In this document: positions 1-19,549 of the stretch, piece after piece
How positions within the stretch are numbered: the first letter of the stretch is position 1
How the letters are laid out: every line of letters begins with the position of its first letter
Assembly (NCBI GenBank): GCA_950097015.1
Contig: CATNEN010000033.1
Location: forward strand, 3,704,001-3,768,000
DNA: 64,000 nt
Direction: 5' to 3'
Origin: Macrostomum hystrix
Taxonomy: Eukaryota > Platyhelminthes > Macrostomidae
Made by a program: the position numbers and the translations under genes
Notes under the pieces: model-generated
What the model was told of the DNA's origin: nothing
What the model saw: the letters and a program-made list of their open reading frames with translations, nothing else
Databases searched by the model: none

Positions 1-470
1 ACTGTCTCCCTCTCCCCCTCCAACTGTCCCCCTCTCCTCCTCAACTGTCCCCCTCTCCTCCTCAACTGTCTCCCTCTCCTCCTCAACTGTCTCCCTCTCC
101 TCCTCAACTGTCTCCCTCTCCTCCTCAACTGTCTCCCTCTCCTCTTTAACTGTCCCCCTCTCCTCCTCAACTGTCCCCCTCTCCTCTTTAACTGTCTCCC
201 TCTCCCCCCCCAACTGTCTCCCTCTCCTCCTCAACTGTCCCCCTCTCCCCCCAACTGTCTCCCTCTCCCCCCCCAACTGTCTCCCTCTCCTCCTCAACTG
301 TCCCCCTCTCCCCCCAACTGTCTCCCTCTCCTCCCCCAACTGTCTCCCTCTCCTCCTCAACTGTCCCCCTCTCCCCCCAACTGTCTCCCTCTCCTCCCCC
401 AACTGTCTCCCTCTCCTCCCCCAACTGTCTCTCTCTCCTCCCCCAACTGTCTCCTGTTTTTCCTATTAAT
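1..470. repeat. pyrimidine-rich minisatellite, about 21-bp unit
   Basis: Imperfect copies of a unit built from AACTGTCTCCCTCTCCTCC and length variants run from the left edge. The + strand is almost pure C/T. The array ends about 100 bases before the acceptor of the 566-820 exon, so it is probably intronic and may supply pyrimidine for splicing. Confidence 0.9.
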
Positions 471-565
471 CTCCCCAGATTCCCGATAGTCCCCAATCTG
501 TCTTTCATATCCCCCATCTGTTTCCTCTCTCAATGCCATCCTCGCATGCCATCCCCGGGCCGCAG

Positions 566-820
566 GATCACGGTCACCCGGTGAACCGCTACCCCGTGAT
601 GTTCGCCGCCGCGCTGCGTGGCCAGTTCCCGGACCGTCTGGGCTGGCGAGACAGCGTCCGCCTGGCCTGCCTGCTGACCGCGGCCTGGCTGCGGCTCCTG
701 GTCGACAGGCTCGTGTCCGGCCTGGTCGCCCTCTATCTGGCCAGGTTTGTAGCTGATGAAGCTCGCGCCGTGATGGCCAAGACGGCCGACCAGGCCAGCC
801 AGGCTTTGGGCGGAGTCTGA
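566..820 (+). CDS. terminal exon of an unrecognised protein (3' partial gene)
   Basis: A GC-rich open frame follows a good splice acceptor (pyrimidine-rich stretch ending CCGCAG at 565) and ends with TGA at 818-820, giving about 84 residues. Base composition and the alanine/leucine/arginine-rich helical character match the real exons elsewhere in the window. The middle part (roughly residues 28-60) is a strongly hydrophobic or amphipathic helix rich in Leu, Ala and Val, followed by an Ala/Gln tail. I do not recognise the family. A short RLVSG-like stretch also occurs at the exon 2/intron 2 edge of the perilipin gene near 26410, so a lipid-droplet or membrane-associated protein is possible but unproven. 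Upstream exons are not visible: the preceding 470 bases are a minisatellite, probably an intron. An ATTAAA near 975 could be the polyadenylation signal. Confidence 0.5.
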   Translation, partial: DHGHPVNRYPVMFAAALRGQFPDRLGWRDSVRLACLLTAAWLRLLVDRLVSGLVALYLARFVADEARAVMAKTADQASQALGGV

Positions 821-1150
821 GTGAGGCCCGCCTGAATTTGCTGTGCATTTTGCTGATCTCCGATGCAAGGATGGCACAACTGGCTGCCTGGACTCAAATA
901 GAATGTCTTTCCTGTCACCTTTGGGACTCAGCGAATATTAGCATTCTAGTAGTATTATTGTTGTGCATACTGCTATTAAATTGAATCGAGTACACAAAAT
1001 CGTGCTACCTACCATTTTTAAGTCTATACTTGAGCACAAGTTATATTGAGTTTACGAAAATAATTCGCAAGTGCCTAATTTGTTTTTCTTATTATCTGCC
1101 GTCACAGCACTACAATCTGAATCTCATATCCCTGTAACCCAATACAAAAT
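821..1150. other. AT-rich 3' flank, no gene seen
   Basis: AT-rich sequence after the stop at 820, with an ATTAAA near 975. No open frame or RNA gene was recognised. Confidence 0.5.
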
Positions 1151-1159
1151 CTGTGCTCA

Positions 1160-1377
1160 ATCCCTTACAAAGTCACTGCTCAATCACTTTCAGAATCACT
1201 GCTCAATCCCATACAGAAATCACTGCTCAATCCCATACTAGAAATCACTGCTCAATCCCACATAGAAATCACTGCTCAATCCCACATAGAAATCACTGCT
1301 CAATCCCACATAGAAATCACTGCTCAATCCCACTCAGAAATCACTGCTCAATCCCACATAGAAATCACTGCTCACTA
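1160..1377. repeat. 24-bp tandem repeat, about 9 copies
   Basis: Units contain the core AATCACTGCTCAATCCCA. Because 24 is a multiple of three, it leaves a spurious 77-codon frame open. Confidence 0.9.
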
Positions 1378-1389
1378 TCTGCCTAAAAT

Positions 1390-2240
1390 CCCTACTAAAT
1401 TCCACTCTGAATTCAGAACATTTACATGCTACTCGCAGTAGACAGTGGAGCCGAACGCAACTGTGACAGCCTGGGAGATTTTCTAAGAAGCTCGAACTGT
1501 TGGAGTGGGGCAACGGAATTAGTTTACCTGTCTTTTATCTTGCGGTTGCTAAGCTAAACTTTCTTTTTAAAAAGGAAGAAAGTGGACCAGGCTTTGAACT
1601 TGTGTTCACTCGCCCTGGCAACTAAAATTGTGCAGCACTGAGAGTGGGGGATCAGCGCTCGGCTCTCCGGCTAATCTTAGTGAATTCGTCGTGTTCCCCG
1701 CCCGCCTTGTTTGTGTTTACCCCCCTGGGTCTGCTTCGATAGCCGCTTCTGCCGTGTGCCCGGCTCCCAGTTTAAACACACTGGGATCAGTATTGCCATC
1801 CCCGAGGGCTGGGATAACAGTCAGCGAGTCCGGACACGATGGAAACAATTCCCAGCTCCCCGTGCGGCTTTCAAAGAAAGAATCTCTAAAAGCGGCAGGC
1901 AGATAGGCCATCAATCAATCATCCTTTTGGCTGGATAATATCCCACCATCAACCTGGCCGATCTGCAGCGGCTGCGTGTCTGCGCGAGCTTTCACAATCC
2001 ACTCTAGGCGCAGACTTTAAATCTGGGATTTTCGGGAACAATGAGAACAGTATCAGTTTGAAACTCTATTGCTCCGAGCGCTGAAGAGCCCTGCCTTACC
2101 TGAGGCACAAATTGCAAATTTGATGGTCTTTGCAAAAAGACTTGGACGGTCAGCAGTAGAGAGAAGTTTTTCAGAAGCTATAATAGCTCGTACGTATCGG
2201 GAACCGCAGCTGGAATCATTGCCAAGGGAGGGAGTCATGA
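1390..2240. other. intergenic sequence without a supported gene
   Basis: Mixed-composition sequence. Short frames at 1628-1938 overlap on both strands, lack splice support and resemble no family I know. Nothing functional was recognised. Confidence 0.4.
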
Positions 2241-2249
2241 CAGGAACTA

Positions 2250-3715
2250 TTGGACCCGCAGCTAGAATCGCAGCAGGAATCGAAGCTAAAATTGAAACGG
2301 GGAGCGTTGCTAAAATCATATCAAGAATCGAAGCTAGAATCGCTGTATAAGAGCCGCAGCTAGAAACTGATCAGGAATCGAAGCTAGAACCGCAGTAGGA
2401 GCCGCAGCTAGAAGTCTGATCAGGTATCGAAGCTAGAACAGCAGCTAGAAGTCTGATCAGGTATCGAAGCTAGAACCGCAGCTAGAAGTCTGATCAGGTA
2501 TCGAAGCTAGAACAGCAGCTAGAAGTCTGATCAGGTATCGAAGCTAGAACCGCAGCTAGAAGTCTGATCAGGTATCGAAGCTAGAACCGCAGCTAGAAGT
2601 CTGATCAGGTATCGAAGCTAGAACAGCAGCTAGAAGTCTGATCAGGTATCGAAGCTATAACCGCAGCTAGAAGTCTGATCAGATATCGAAGCTAGAACCG
2701 CAGCTAGAAGTCTGATCAGGTATCGAAGCTAGAACCGCAGCTAGAAGTCTGATCAGGTATCGAAGCTAGAACCGCAGCTAGAAGTCTGATCAGGTATCGA
2801 AGCTAGAACCGCAGCTAGAAGTCTGATCAGGTATCGAAGCTAGAACAGCAGCTAGAAGTCTGATCAGGTATCGAAGCTATAACCGCAGCTAGAAGTCTGA
2901 TCAGATATCGAAGCTAGAACCGCAGCTAGAAGTCTGATCAGGTATCGAAGCTAGAACCGCAGCTAGAAGTCTGATCAGGTATCGAAGCTAGAACTGCAGC
3001 TAGAAGTCTGATCAGGTATCGAAGCTAGAACCGCAGCTAGAAGTCTGATCAGGTATCGAAGCTAGAACAGCAGCTAGAAGTCTGATCAGGTATCGAAGCT
3101 AGAACCGCAGCTAGAAGTCTGATCAGGTATCGAAGATAGAACCGCAGCTAGAAGTCTGATCAGGTATCGAAGCTAGAACCGCAGCTAGAAGTCTGATCAG
3201 GTATCGAAGCTAGAACCGCAGCTAGAAGTCTGATCAGGTATCGAAGCTAGAACCGCAGCTAGAAGTCTGATCAGGTATCGAAGCTAGAACCGCAGCTAGA
3301 AGTCTGATCAGGTATCGAAGCTAGAACAGCAGCTAGAAGTCTGATCAGGTATCGAAGCTATAACCGCAGCTAGAAGTCTGATCAGATATCGAAGCTAGAA
3401 CCGCAGCTAGAAGTCTGATCAGGTATCGAAGCTAGAACCGCAGCTAGAAGTCTGATCAGGTATCGAAGCTAGAACTGCAGCTAGAAGTCTGATCAGGTAT
3501 CGAAGCTAGAACCGCAGCTAGAAGTCTGATCAGGTATCGAAGCTAGAACAGCAGCTAGAAGTCTGATCAGGTATCGAAGCTAGAACCGCAGCTAGAAGTC
3601 TGATCAGGTATCGAAGATAGAACCGCAGCTAGAAGTCTGATCAGGTATCGAAGCTAGAACCGCAGCTAGAAGTCTGATCAGGTATCGAAGCTAGAACCGC
3701 AGTAGGAGCCGCAGC
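2250..3715. repeat. 37-bp minisatellite with a 481-bp higher-order period
   Basis: About 36 regular copies of a 37-bp unit (core GCAGCTAGAAGTCTGATC) occupy 2390-3710, preceded by degenerate, shorter related units from 2250. Variant units recur at a fixed distance of 13 units: the CTATAACC variant at about 2877 and 3358, the GAACTGC variant at about 2993 and 3473, and the GAAGATAG variant at about 3131 and 3612. This shows a 481-bp block duplication. Confidence 0.95.
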
Positions 3716-3719
3716 AAGA

Positions 3720-4190
3720 AGTCTTGGCTTGAATTTGCTGTCTGACTTAGTCGCACAGGACCTGGGCTAATTGACAAGTTCCATTGTTATCCTGTCTGTT
3801 TAGCCGACAAACGAGTACAGGCTATGGTTACAGAAGGCGCGAGTGAATCTTATTCCAGGAAAGGATTATTGCCTGGCAGGTCGCTGGCGGGTTTAATTAG
3901 CCGCCTCCCATCCGATCAAGGCTTAACTGAATCTCCACATATCGCTCACCTGCTCCGCCCAGTTTCAATCACGCCAATCTATTGCAGAAGCTCTTTTACA
4001 ACTCCGTTTCGGGGAGGAAATCCAGATCTTTTAGACTCGAAAATCTGCTTCATTTGGCATTTTTTCGCACAGAATTAAAGTCAAAGTTGCACCTGGCTCA
4101 GCTGTACATCCAGTGAAAGAGCCGCAGCTATTGTGCGGTGCATCCGAAAGCCGCGAAGGCCAATTCATGGACTGGGACAGTAGTCCGAAG
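3720..4190. other. spacer between two arrays, nothing recognised
   Basis: Unique sequence. An 84-codon + frame at 3824-4078 has no family resemblance and no exon signals. The end (about 4130-4190) weakly resembles the TGGACTG part of the SINE-like elements found later. Confidence 0.35.
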
Positions 4191-6590
4191 CCCAACAACT
4201 TGCCATAATCCTCCCAGATCCCAAGGCTTAGTCATAATCCTCCCCGATCCCCAGGTTTAGCCATAGTCCTTCCAGATCCCCATGCTTAGCCATAGTCTTT
4301 CCAGATCCCCAGGCTTAGCCATAGTCCTCCCAGATGATCAGGCTTAGCCATAATCCTCTTAGATCCCCAGGTTTAGTAATAATTATCCCAGATCCCTAGG
4401 CTTAGCCATAATCCTCCCAGATCCTCAGGCTTAGCCATAGTCCTCCCAGATGATCAGGCTTAGCCTTAATCCTTCCAGATGATCAGGCTTAGCCATAGTC
4501 CTTCCAGATCCCCAGGCTTAGCCATAATCCTCCCAGATCCTCAGGCTTAGCCATAATCCTCCCAGATCCTCAGGCTTAGCCATAGTCCTTCCAGATCCCC
4601 AGGCTTAGCCATAGTCCTCCCAGATCCTCAGGCTTAGCCATAGTCCTCCCAGATCCTCAGGCTTAGCCATAGTCCTCCCAGATCCCCAGGCTTAGCCATA
4701 GTCCTCCCAGATGATCAGGCTTAGCCATAATCCTCTTAGATCCCCAGGTTTAGCAATAATTATCCCAGATCCCTAGGCTTAGCCATAATCCTCCCAGATC
4801 CTCAGGCTTAGCCATAGTCCTCCCAGATGATCAGGCTTAGCCATAATCCTTCCAGATGATCAGGCTTAGCCATAATCCTCCCAGATCCCCAGGTTTAGCC
4901 ATAGTCCTTCCAGATCCCCAGGCTTAGCCATAGTCCTTCCAGATCCCCAGGCTTAGCCATAATCCTTCCAGATGATCAGGCTTAGCCATAATCCTCCCAG
5001 ATGATCAGGCTTAGCCATAATCCTCCCAGATCCTCAGGCTTAGCCATAATCCTCCCAGATCCTCAGGCTTAGCCATAATCCTTCCAGATGATCAGGCTTA
5101 GCCATAATCCTCCCAGATCCCCAGGTTTAGCCATAGTCCTTCCAGATCCCCAGGCTTAGCCATAGTCCTCCCAGATCCTCAGGCTTTGCCATAATCCTTC
5201 CAGATGATCAGGCTTAGCCATAATCCTCCCAGATCCCCAGGTTTAGCCATAGTCCTTCCAGATCCCCAGGTTTAGCCATAGTCCTTCCAGATCCCCAGGC
5301 TTAGCCATAATCCTTCCAGATGATCAGGCTTAGCCATAATCCTCCCAGATCCCCAGGCTTAGCCATAGTCCTTCCAGATCCCCAGGCTTAGCCATAATCC
5401 TCCCAGATCCTCAGGCTTAGCCATAATCCTTCCAGATGATCAGGCTTAGCCATAATCCTCCCAGATCCCCAGGTTTAGCCATAGTCCTTCCAGATCCCCA
5501 GGCTTAGCCATAGTCCTCCCAGATCCTCAGGCTTTGCCATAATCCTTCCAGATGATCAGGCTTAGCCATAATCCTCCCAGATCCCCAGGTTTAGCCATAG
5601 TCCTTCCAGATCCCCAGGTTTAGCCATAGTCCTTCCAGATCCCCAGGCTTAGCCATAATCCTTTCAGATGATCAGGCTTAGCCATAATCCTCCCAGATGA
5701 TCAGGCTTAGCCATAATCCTCCCAGATCCTCAGGCTTAGCCATAATCCTCCCAGATCCTCAGGCTTAGCCATAATCCTTCCAGATGATCAGGCTTAGCCA
5801 TAATCCTCCCAGATCCCCAGGTTTAGCCATAGTCCTTCCAGATCCCCAGGCTTAGCCATAGTCCTCCCAGATCCTCAGGCTTTGCCATAATCCTTCCAGA
5901 TGATCAGGCTTAGCCATAATCCTCCCAGATCCCCAGGTTTAGCCATAGTCCTTCCAGATCCCCAGGTTTAGCCATAGTCCTTCCAGATCCCCAGGCTTAG
6001 CCATAATCCTTCCAGATGATCAGGCTTAGCCATAATCCTCCCAGATCCCCAGGCTTAGCCATAGTCCTTCCAGATCCCCAGGCTTAGCCATAATCCTCCC
6101 AGATCCTCAGGCTTAGCCATAATCCTTCCAGATGATCAGGCTTAGCCATAATCCTCCCAGATCCCCAGGTTTAGCCATAGTCCTTCCAGATCCCCAGGCT
6201 TAGCCATAGTCCTCCCAGATCCTCAGGCTTTGCCATAATCCTTCCAGATGATCAGGCTTAGCCATAATCCTCCCAGATCCCCAGGTTTAGCCATAGTCCT
6301 TCCAGATCCCCAGGTTTAGCCATAGTCCTTCCAGATCCCCAGGCTTAGCCATAATCCTTTCAGATGATCAGGCTTAGCCATAATCCTCCCAGATGATCAG
6401 GCTTAGCCATAATCCTCCCAGATGATCAGGCTTAGCCATAATCCTCCCAGATCCTCAGGCTTAGCCATAGTCCTCCCAGATCCCCAGGCTTAGCCATAGT
6501 CCTCCCAGATCCCCAGGCTTAGCCATAGTCCTTCCAGATCCCCAGGCTTAGCCATAATCCTCCCAGATCCTCAGGCTTAGCTACAATCCT
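4190..6590. repeat. 29-bp minisatellite, about 82 copies, with a 348-bp higher-order period
   Basis: Units contain CTTAGCCATAATCCTCCCAG followed by ATCCTCAGG or variants. A rare variant (GGCTTTGCC instead of GGCTTAGCC) recurs with its A at 5181, 5529, 5877 and 6225, exactly 348 bp (12 units) apart, so a 12-unit block has been amplified. The reverse complement contains GAGGATCTGGGAGGAT, shared with other arrays in the window. Confidence 0.95.
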
Positions 6591-6599
6591 CTCGGATTT

Positions 6600-7730
6600 C
6601 TCACCTCGCTACACCATCTTTCCATTCTGGTTCGCAATCCTCTAGAAAATTGAAATTCAGCACCCAAAGATTGACAGCTTGAATTAACAATATTTGTTTT
6701 TTTATTTCGCAGCAGAATTCTGGGGAGTCTTTGCATCGGATCTGCGTGCTCCATCTGCTTTTAGGGGTGAAAAAAACTAGTCCAGTGGTTTCCATGGAGT
6801 GACTGGCAGAAGTTGCTCAGCAGGATTTTTTGCTACATGGCGCGCTTTAAGGAGTTAAAACAAAATCACGAACTAATTCAAAATTAATTTACTTATATTC
6901 GCCAAAGTAAATGTGTTACGGCACTACTGTCCGTTTCTAGGAAATGAAAATCAACAAATAAAACATGGGCAAATCAATTTAAACAGATCTGTGATGCATA
7001 GCTGCTGCTGCTACAGTTCAAGAATAAATGGAATTTTCGACAAGTCTAGAATTGAAACACTGAATGCGCTGATATGAACAAAGTCATAGGCATGACAGAA
7101 ATTGAGCAACAGCTGCTTTTCTGTTTGACAATACCTGTTCTAGTAGCTGCTAGATGGTAACAATGCTAAAATATTTTAGTTTTCTGTCAGTTTGCTAACC
7201 ATGTCGATGCTGTTGCTGCTGCTGCTGCTGCAGCTGCTGCATTTGCCAAAGCAAACAGCGAAGGGACCCTGTGAGAGTGCCGGGCCGGGAACACGGAAGT
7301 TGCCGATGATGTAACCAAGCTGCCAGCTGCAACAGCGGATGGGATGCGAAATTCGGGGCGCTGTAATTTTCATAGGGATAATTGCCAGCTCTCTGCTTCC
7401 GTCCCCAAACGGGACCAGGGGAATGAGGATTTCGCGACTTTTAGTGACCCCTCCTTACAGTCTTCAAGCCACCCCGAGCCCTATAGTTGAAACCTTAATG
7501 AAGCACTGACTCCTACAGCTTATTGATTAAAAACTCATGTCAGGAGGTCTTGCATAACACCAGGCAAGTTTGCTAGTAGCATGCAGAGTGCGTAACTTCT
7601 TGACGAACGGCTTGTATTTTATCCCTGACTGGCCTTCAAGAATGCTATCAATCAACTGGGATAATAATCCTATGCAGCGATCTCCCATCTCGCTTACGTT
7701 ATCTACGCGGATATCTCTTCCCGTTATCAA
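6600..7730. other. 3' flank of the Ig-domain gene, no certain gene
   Basis: Mostly unique DNA. The one item of note is a 37-codon + strand frame at 7201-7314, listed separately. No polyadenylation site could be fixed for the minus-strand gene that ends at 7955. Confidence 0.4.
7201..7314 (+). CDS. small ORF with signal-peptide-like start (doubtful)
   Basis: The 37-codon frame starts MSMLLLLLLLQLLHLPKQ and continues with a Cys, Gly and basic tail (GPCESAGPGTRK) before TAA. A leucine-rich hydrophobic start followed by a short basic segment resembles a secreted prepropeptide or a first coding exon; a GT donor-like site lies near 7270. The hydrophobic run is encoded by a CTG triplet repeat, so it may be accidental. 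Evidence is weak. Confidence 0.15.
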   Translation: MSMLLLLLLLQLLHLPKQTAKGPCESAGPGTRKLPMM

Positions 7731-7734
7731 TTCT

Positions 7735-7954
7735 CCTCAAAATATCCTACATTCGCTTTCTGATTCTCCTCTTGTCAATTCTCCCCTCTCCAATTCTCCC
7801 CTCCCCAGTTCTCTCCTCCCCTGTTCTCCCCTCCCTAATTCTCCCCTCTTCAATTCTCCCCTCCCTAGTTCTCTCCTCCCCAATTCTCCACTCTTCAATT
7901 CTCCCCTCCCCAGTTCTCTCCTCCCCAATTCTCCCCTCTTAAATTCCCCACTCC

Positions 7955-7965
<11 letters not shown>
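7735..7965. repeat. C/T-rich tandem repeat, about 15-bp unit
   Basis: Repeated AATTCTCCCCTCCCC-like units with variants. The array overlaps the stop codon of the Ig-domain gene's last exon as annotated here, so the C-terminal end of that protein (DEEN) may be repeat-derived. Confidence 0.85.
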
Positions 7966-16473
<8,508 letters not shown>

Positions 16474-16599
16474 TCGCAGCGATGCTTTTCAACCTTGAAG
16501 TTTGATCCTACAAATAGCGGGGAGGGATTATAGACTCCCAGTCGGCAGCAGCTGTGGGAAATTCTCCCATAGCGTGTGGCCGGTGGGGTCCCAGCTGCC

Positions 16600-16845
16600 A
16601 CGCTCTCTGATTGGTCCAGACAACGGCTTAGCCAATGACAGCTGCCGCAGTTGGTAGCTCAACAGAGACCAAATCCCATGCCTAGAGGCAAAAGCTGAAT
16701 GCCCAATCATCCGCAGTCTATTGAAATTATCCCCAACTTTGGAATAGGAGCCTAGGATAAAGGATCGCTTGAATGCATCCCCAAATATATCGGCTCGCCT
16801 GCTGGTGTGCTGTTTGCCTTACAGCCAATTATGGCTCAGATTGGT
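16600..16845 (-). promoter_or_regulatory. cluster of CCAAT-type boxes upstream of the Ig gene
   Basis: Five CCAAT/ATTGG pentamers (about 16610, 16632, 16703, 16825, 16840) lie within 240 bases, 130-370 bp upstream of the ATG at 16473. CCAAT clusters are common in animal promoters, but chance occurrence is possible and no TATA box or start site could be fixed. Confidence 0.3.
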
Positions 16846-17419
16846 AGCTGTTATGGCGGTGGGAGGGCTTTATTAACAGCGCTTGCTGCTACGCGGCTCG
16901 ACCACTACACATTTTTATAGCCTGACTGGCTAGGGAACAAGGCGCTTTCATTGATAAAGCACTGGGTGCCACTCGTGCGATATTCAATGCGAAAGTATAG
17001 AAACTGCGGCCAGTCACTATCTGTTATTTTTATGACATTTTTCGCGCTACTGATGCACGCAGTTGTTGCCATGCAAATCTAGATTAACTTCGCGCTAAAG
17101 GCGCCAACTTTCACGTTCTGCGATCTGAAGATAATAGAATAAGAACAACAGACACTGAAGCATTTGTTTGGGTGATAAATGGCTGTGAAGAGAAATGTGA
17201 GAGGAAGGAAGTGGAAAAATGAAAGCATAAAAGGAGACAGGAAAAATGGAATCAGAGGAGGGAGGGAAAGGAAGAGAGGCAGAGGAAGGGAGGCAGAGGA
17301 GGGGAGGGAGAGGAAGGAGGCAGAGGAGGGGAGGGAGAGGAAGGCCGGGAGGCAGAGGAACGGAGGGAGAGGGAGGGAGGCAAAAGGGGTCAAAAGAAGG
17401 GAGGCATGTCACTCAAAGA

Positions 17420-17735
17420 GTCACTCTGCCGCATGTCACTCCATCAGACGAGTCACTCCGCCGCATGTCACTCCATCAGACGAGTCACTCTGCCGCATGT
17501 CACTCCATCAGATGAGTCACTCTGCCGCATGTCACTCCATCAGACGAGTCACTCTGCCGCATGTCACTCCATCAGACGAGTCACTCCGCCGCATGTCACT
17601 CCATCAGATGAGTCACTCTGCCGCATGTCACTCCATCAGACGAGTCACTCCGCCGCATGTCACTCCATCAGATGAGTCACTCTGCCGCATGTCACTCCAT
17701 CAGATGAGTCACTCTGCCGCATGTCACTCCATCAG
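17420..17735. repeat. 32-bp minisatellite
   Basis: About ten copies with core CCGCATGTCACTCCATCAG, spaced 32 bp. A purine-rich stretch (17200-17400) precedes it. Frames across it repeat every 96 bp and are not genes. Confidence 0.92.
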
Positions 17736-18214
17736 CATACGCAAATTACTCATAGTATTGCCTCAGAGTATTATGTGTCTGTGATCTGGTGTACTTACCA
17801 GCTGCCGGCATGCATCATTATCTGTTCAGCTCACAGCCTAGGGGCTGGACCCGCTCCGATCTATAAAGATCATCGGCCTGCTCAAACTCAGCCCTGCCTC
17901 CTGACATTTCTGCTACTTTCGTCTTTAACTGCCTCGTGTGCCTTCGCTCCTCAGTTTGGGTTGGGGCAAATTATATTTATTTGAGTCCGTTTCTATGCTC
18001 TGTGTCCGAAGAAATGAATTAATGTCCTACGTGTCGTGAACGAAGGCTAAAAAATACTGCCTGCTAGCACTGTCCATATGGAAAATGCCCTGTATGCTAA
18101 TCACTTTGCTTTGCGACAGAATCCATGACTTTTCAGCGTGAAACACTTCGCTAGACCATAGCAGTTAGTTATGTACTCAAAGGATATACTACTGACTCCC
18201 ACTGTGTTCCCTGC

Positions 18215-18650
18215 CTCACTCTGCCCCCTCTCCCTTCCTCTGCCCCCCTCTCCCTTCCTCTGCCCCCCTCTCCCTTCCTCTGCCCCCCTCTCCCTTCCTC
18301 TGCCCCCCTCTCCCTCCCTCTGCCCCCCTTTCCCTCCCTCTGCCCCCTCTCCCTTCCTCTACTCCCCTCTGCCCCCCTCTGCCCCCCTCTGCCTCCCTCT
18401 ACTCCCCTCTGCCTCCCTCTACTCCCCTCAGCCTCCCTCTACTCCCCTCTCAATCCGGCTGCCTCTCTACCTCTCCCTCTCTTCCTCTGCCTCCCTCTGC
18501 CCCCTCTCCCTTCCTCTGCCTCCCTCTGCCCCCCTCTCCCTTCCTCTGCCTCCCTCTCCCTTCCTCTGCCCCCCTCTCCCTTCCTCTGCCTCCCTCTCCC
18601 TTCCTCTGCCTCCCTCTCCCTTCCTCTGCCTCCGTATGTCCCCATCTGCC
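18215..18650. repeat. C/T-rich minisatellite
   Basis: Tandem CTCTCCCTTCCTCTGCCCCC-like units. Intergenic between the Ig gene and GPD1. Confidence 0.9.
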
Positions 18651-18654
18651 TGCC

Positions 18655-19549
18655 TCCCTTAATAAAAATTATCACAAGATGCCGTAGCGAGTGTGTGACA
18701 TGCTGCGATGCATAAAAAATATAAGAGACACGTAGATTTCGTTTAGAATAATTCAATCTCAGATGCGAACAATCAAAGCCAAGTCGCACTGATTTCTACA
18801 AAAACTAAAATATAATTTTGTTTCTCATTGGCTTGCCAGAAAACAACGACTTTAAATCTCAAAGTCGCAGTTATTTTGTCAAGTTCACTTTGTTAAGGGT
18901 TCAAACTCAAACTGTAGGATGAGGCCGCTCACACAAAAAAGACCTCAATATTAGTCTAGCCAAGATCGCCTAGCCGCATAGCAACCGGCATAGCAACTGA
19001 GGCACCATAGTTATTCGATAAGGGCTCCATGCCTTTTAAACTATCTTAGATTACGAGCGTAAAAATATTTTGCCTCGTACAGTTGTTTGGCTTTTGGAGG
19101 CTAAATAGTTAATTAAGCATCTACTGCCGCACAAACCAAAGCTGTCACCTCAATAGGGACCATATAATCTAGAAAAGGCAACGAGAGAGGAAAATGCTAA
19201 CTATGCTACTTTCAGTAGCTGGAGAGTAGAAGGAAAATTTATAAAATTCAATAGATTTCTGCAAAGGCATTCCTCCCTCGTTAAACCCAGCATGAAAATT
19301 AGCGTCAAGGTCAAAATTAGTTTTCTGTTTGCTGAAAAAAAAATAGAAACAAATTTTGGGACCTTTCTGTCAAATGAGCGAATACAACAGCTTTGCGAGT
19401 CAGGTTAGAATATAGAAGATGTCAATTGTTTAAAAAAAGTTAATTAAAAAAACCTAAACAAATGAACTAAAAACTAGCTGGCCTTCTCCTAGAGCGGGCC
19501 TTTAATGAGAGGCCGAGGTGTCCAACAAAAACTGCCCCACCCCAGCTGT
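18655..19549. other. AT-rich 3' flank of GPD1
   Basis: No gene recognised. ATTAAA on the minus strand at about 19501-19506, 45 bp after the GPD1 stop, could serve as polyadenylation signal. Confidence 0.4.

Noticed and set aside
2250-6590. CRISPR-like regular repeats
   Set aside because: Units are contiguous with no unique spacers, and the genome is eukaryotic; these are minisatellites.
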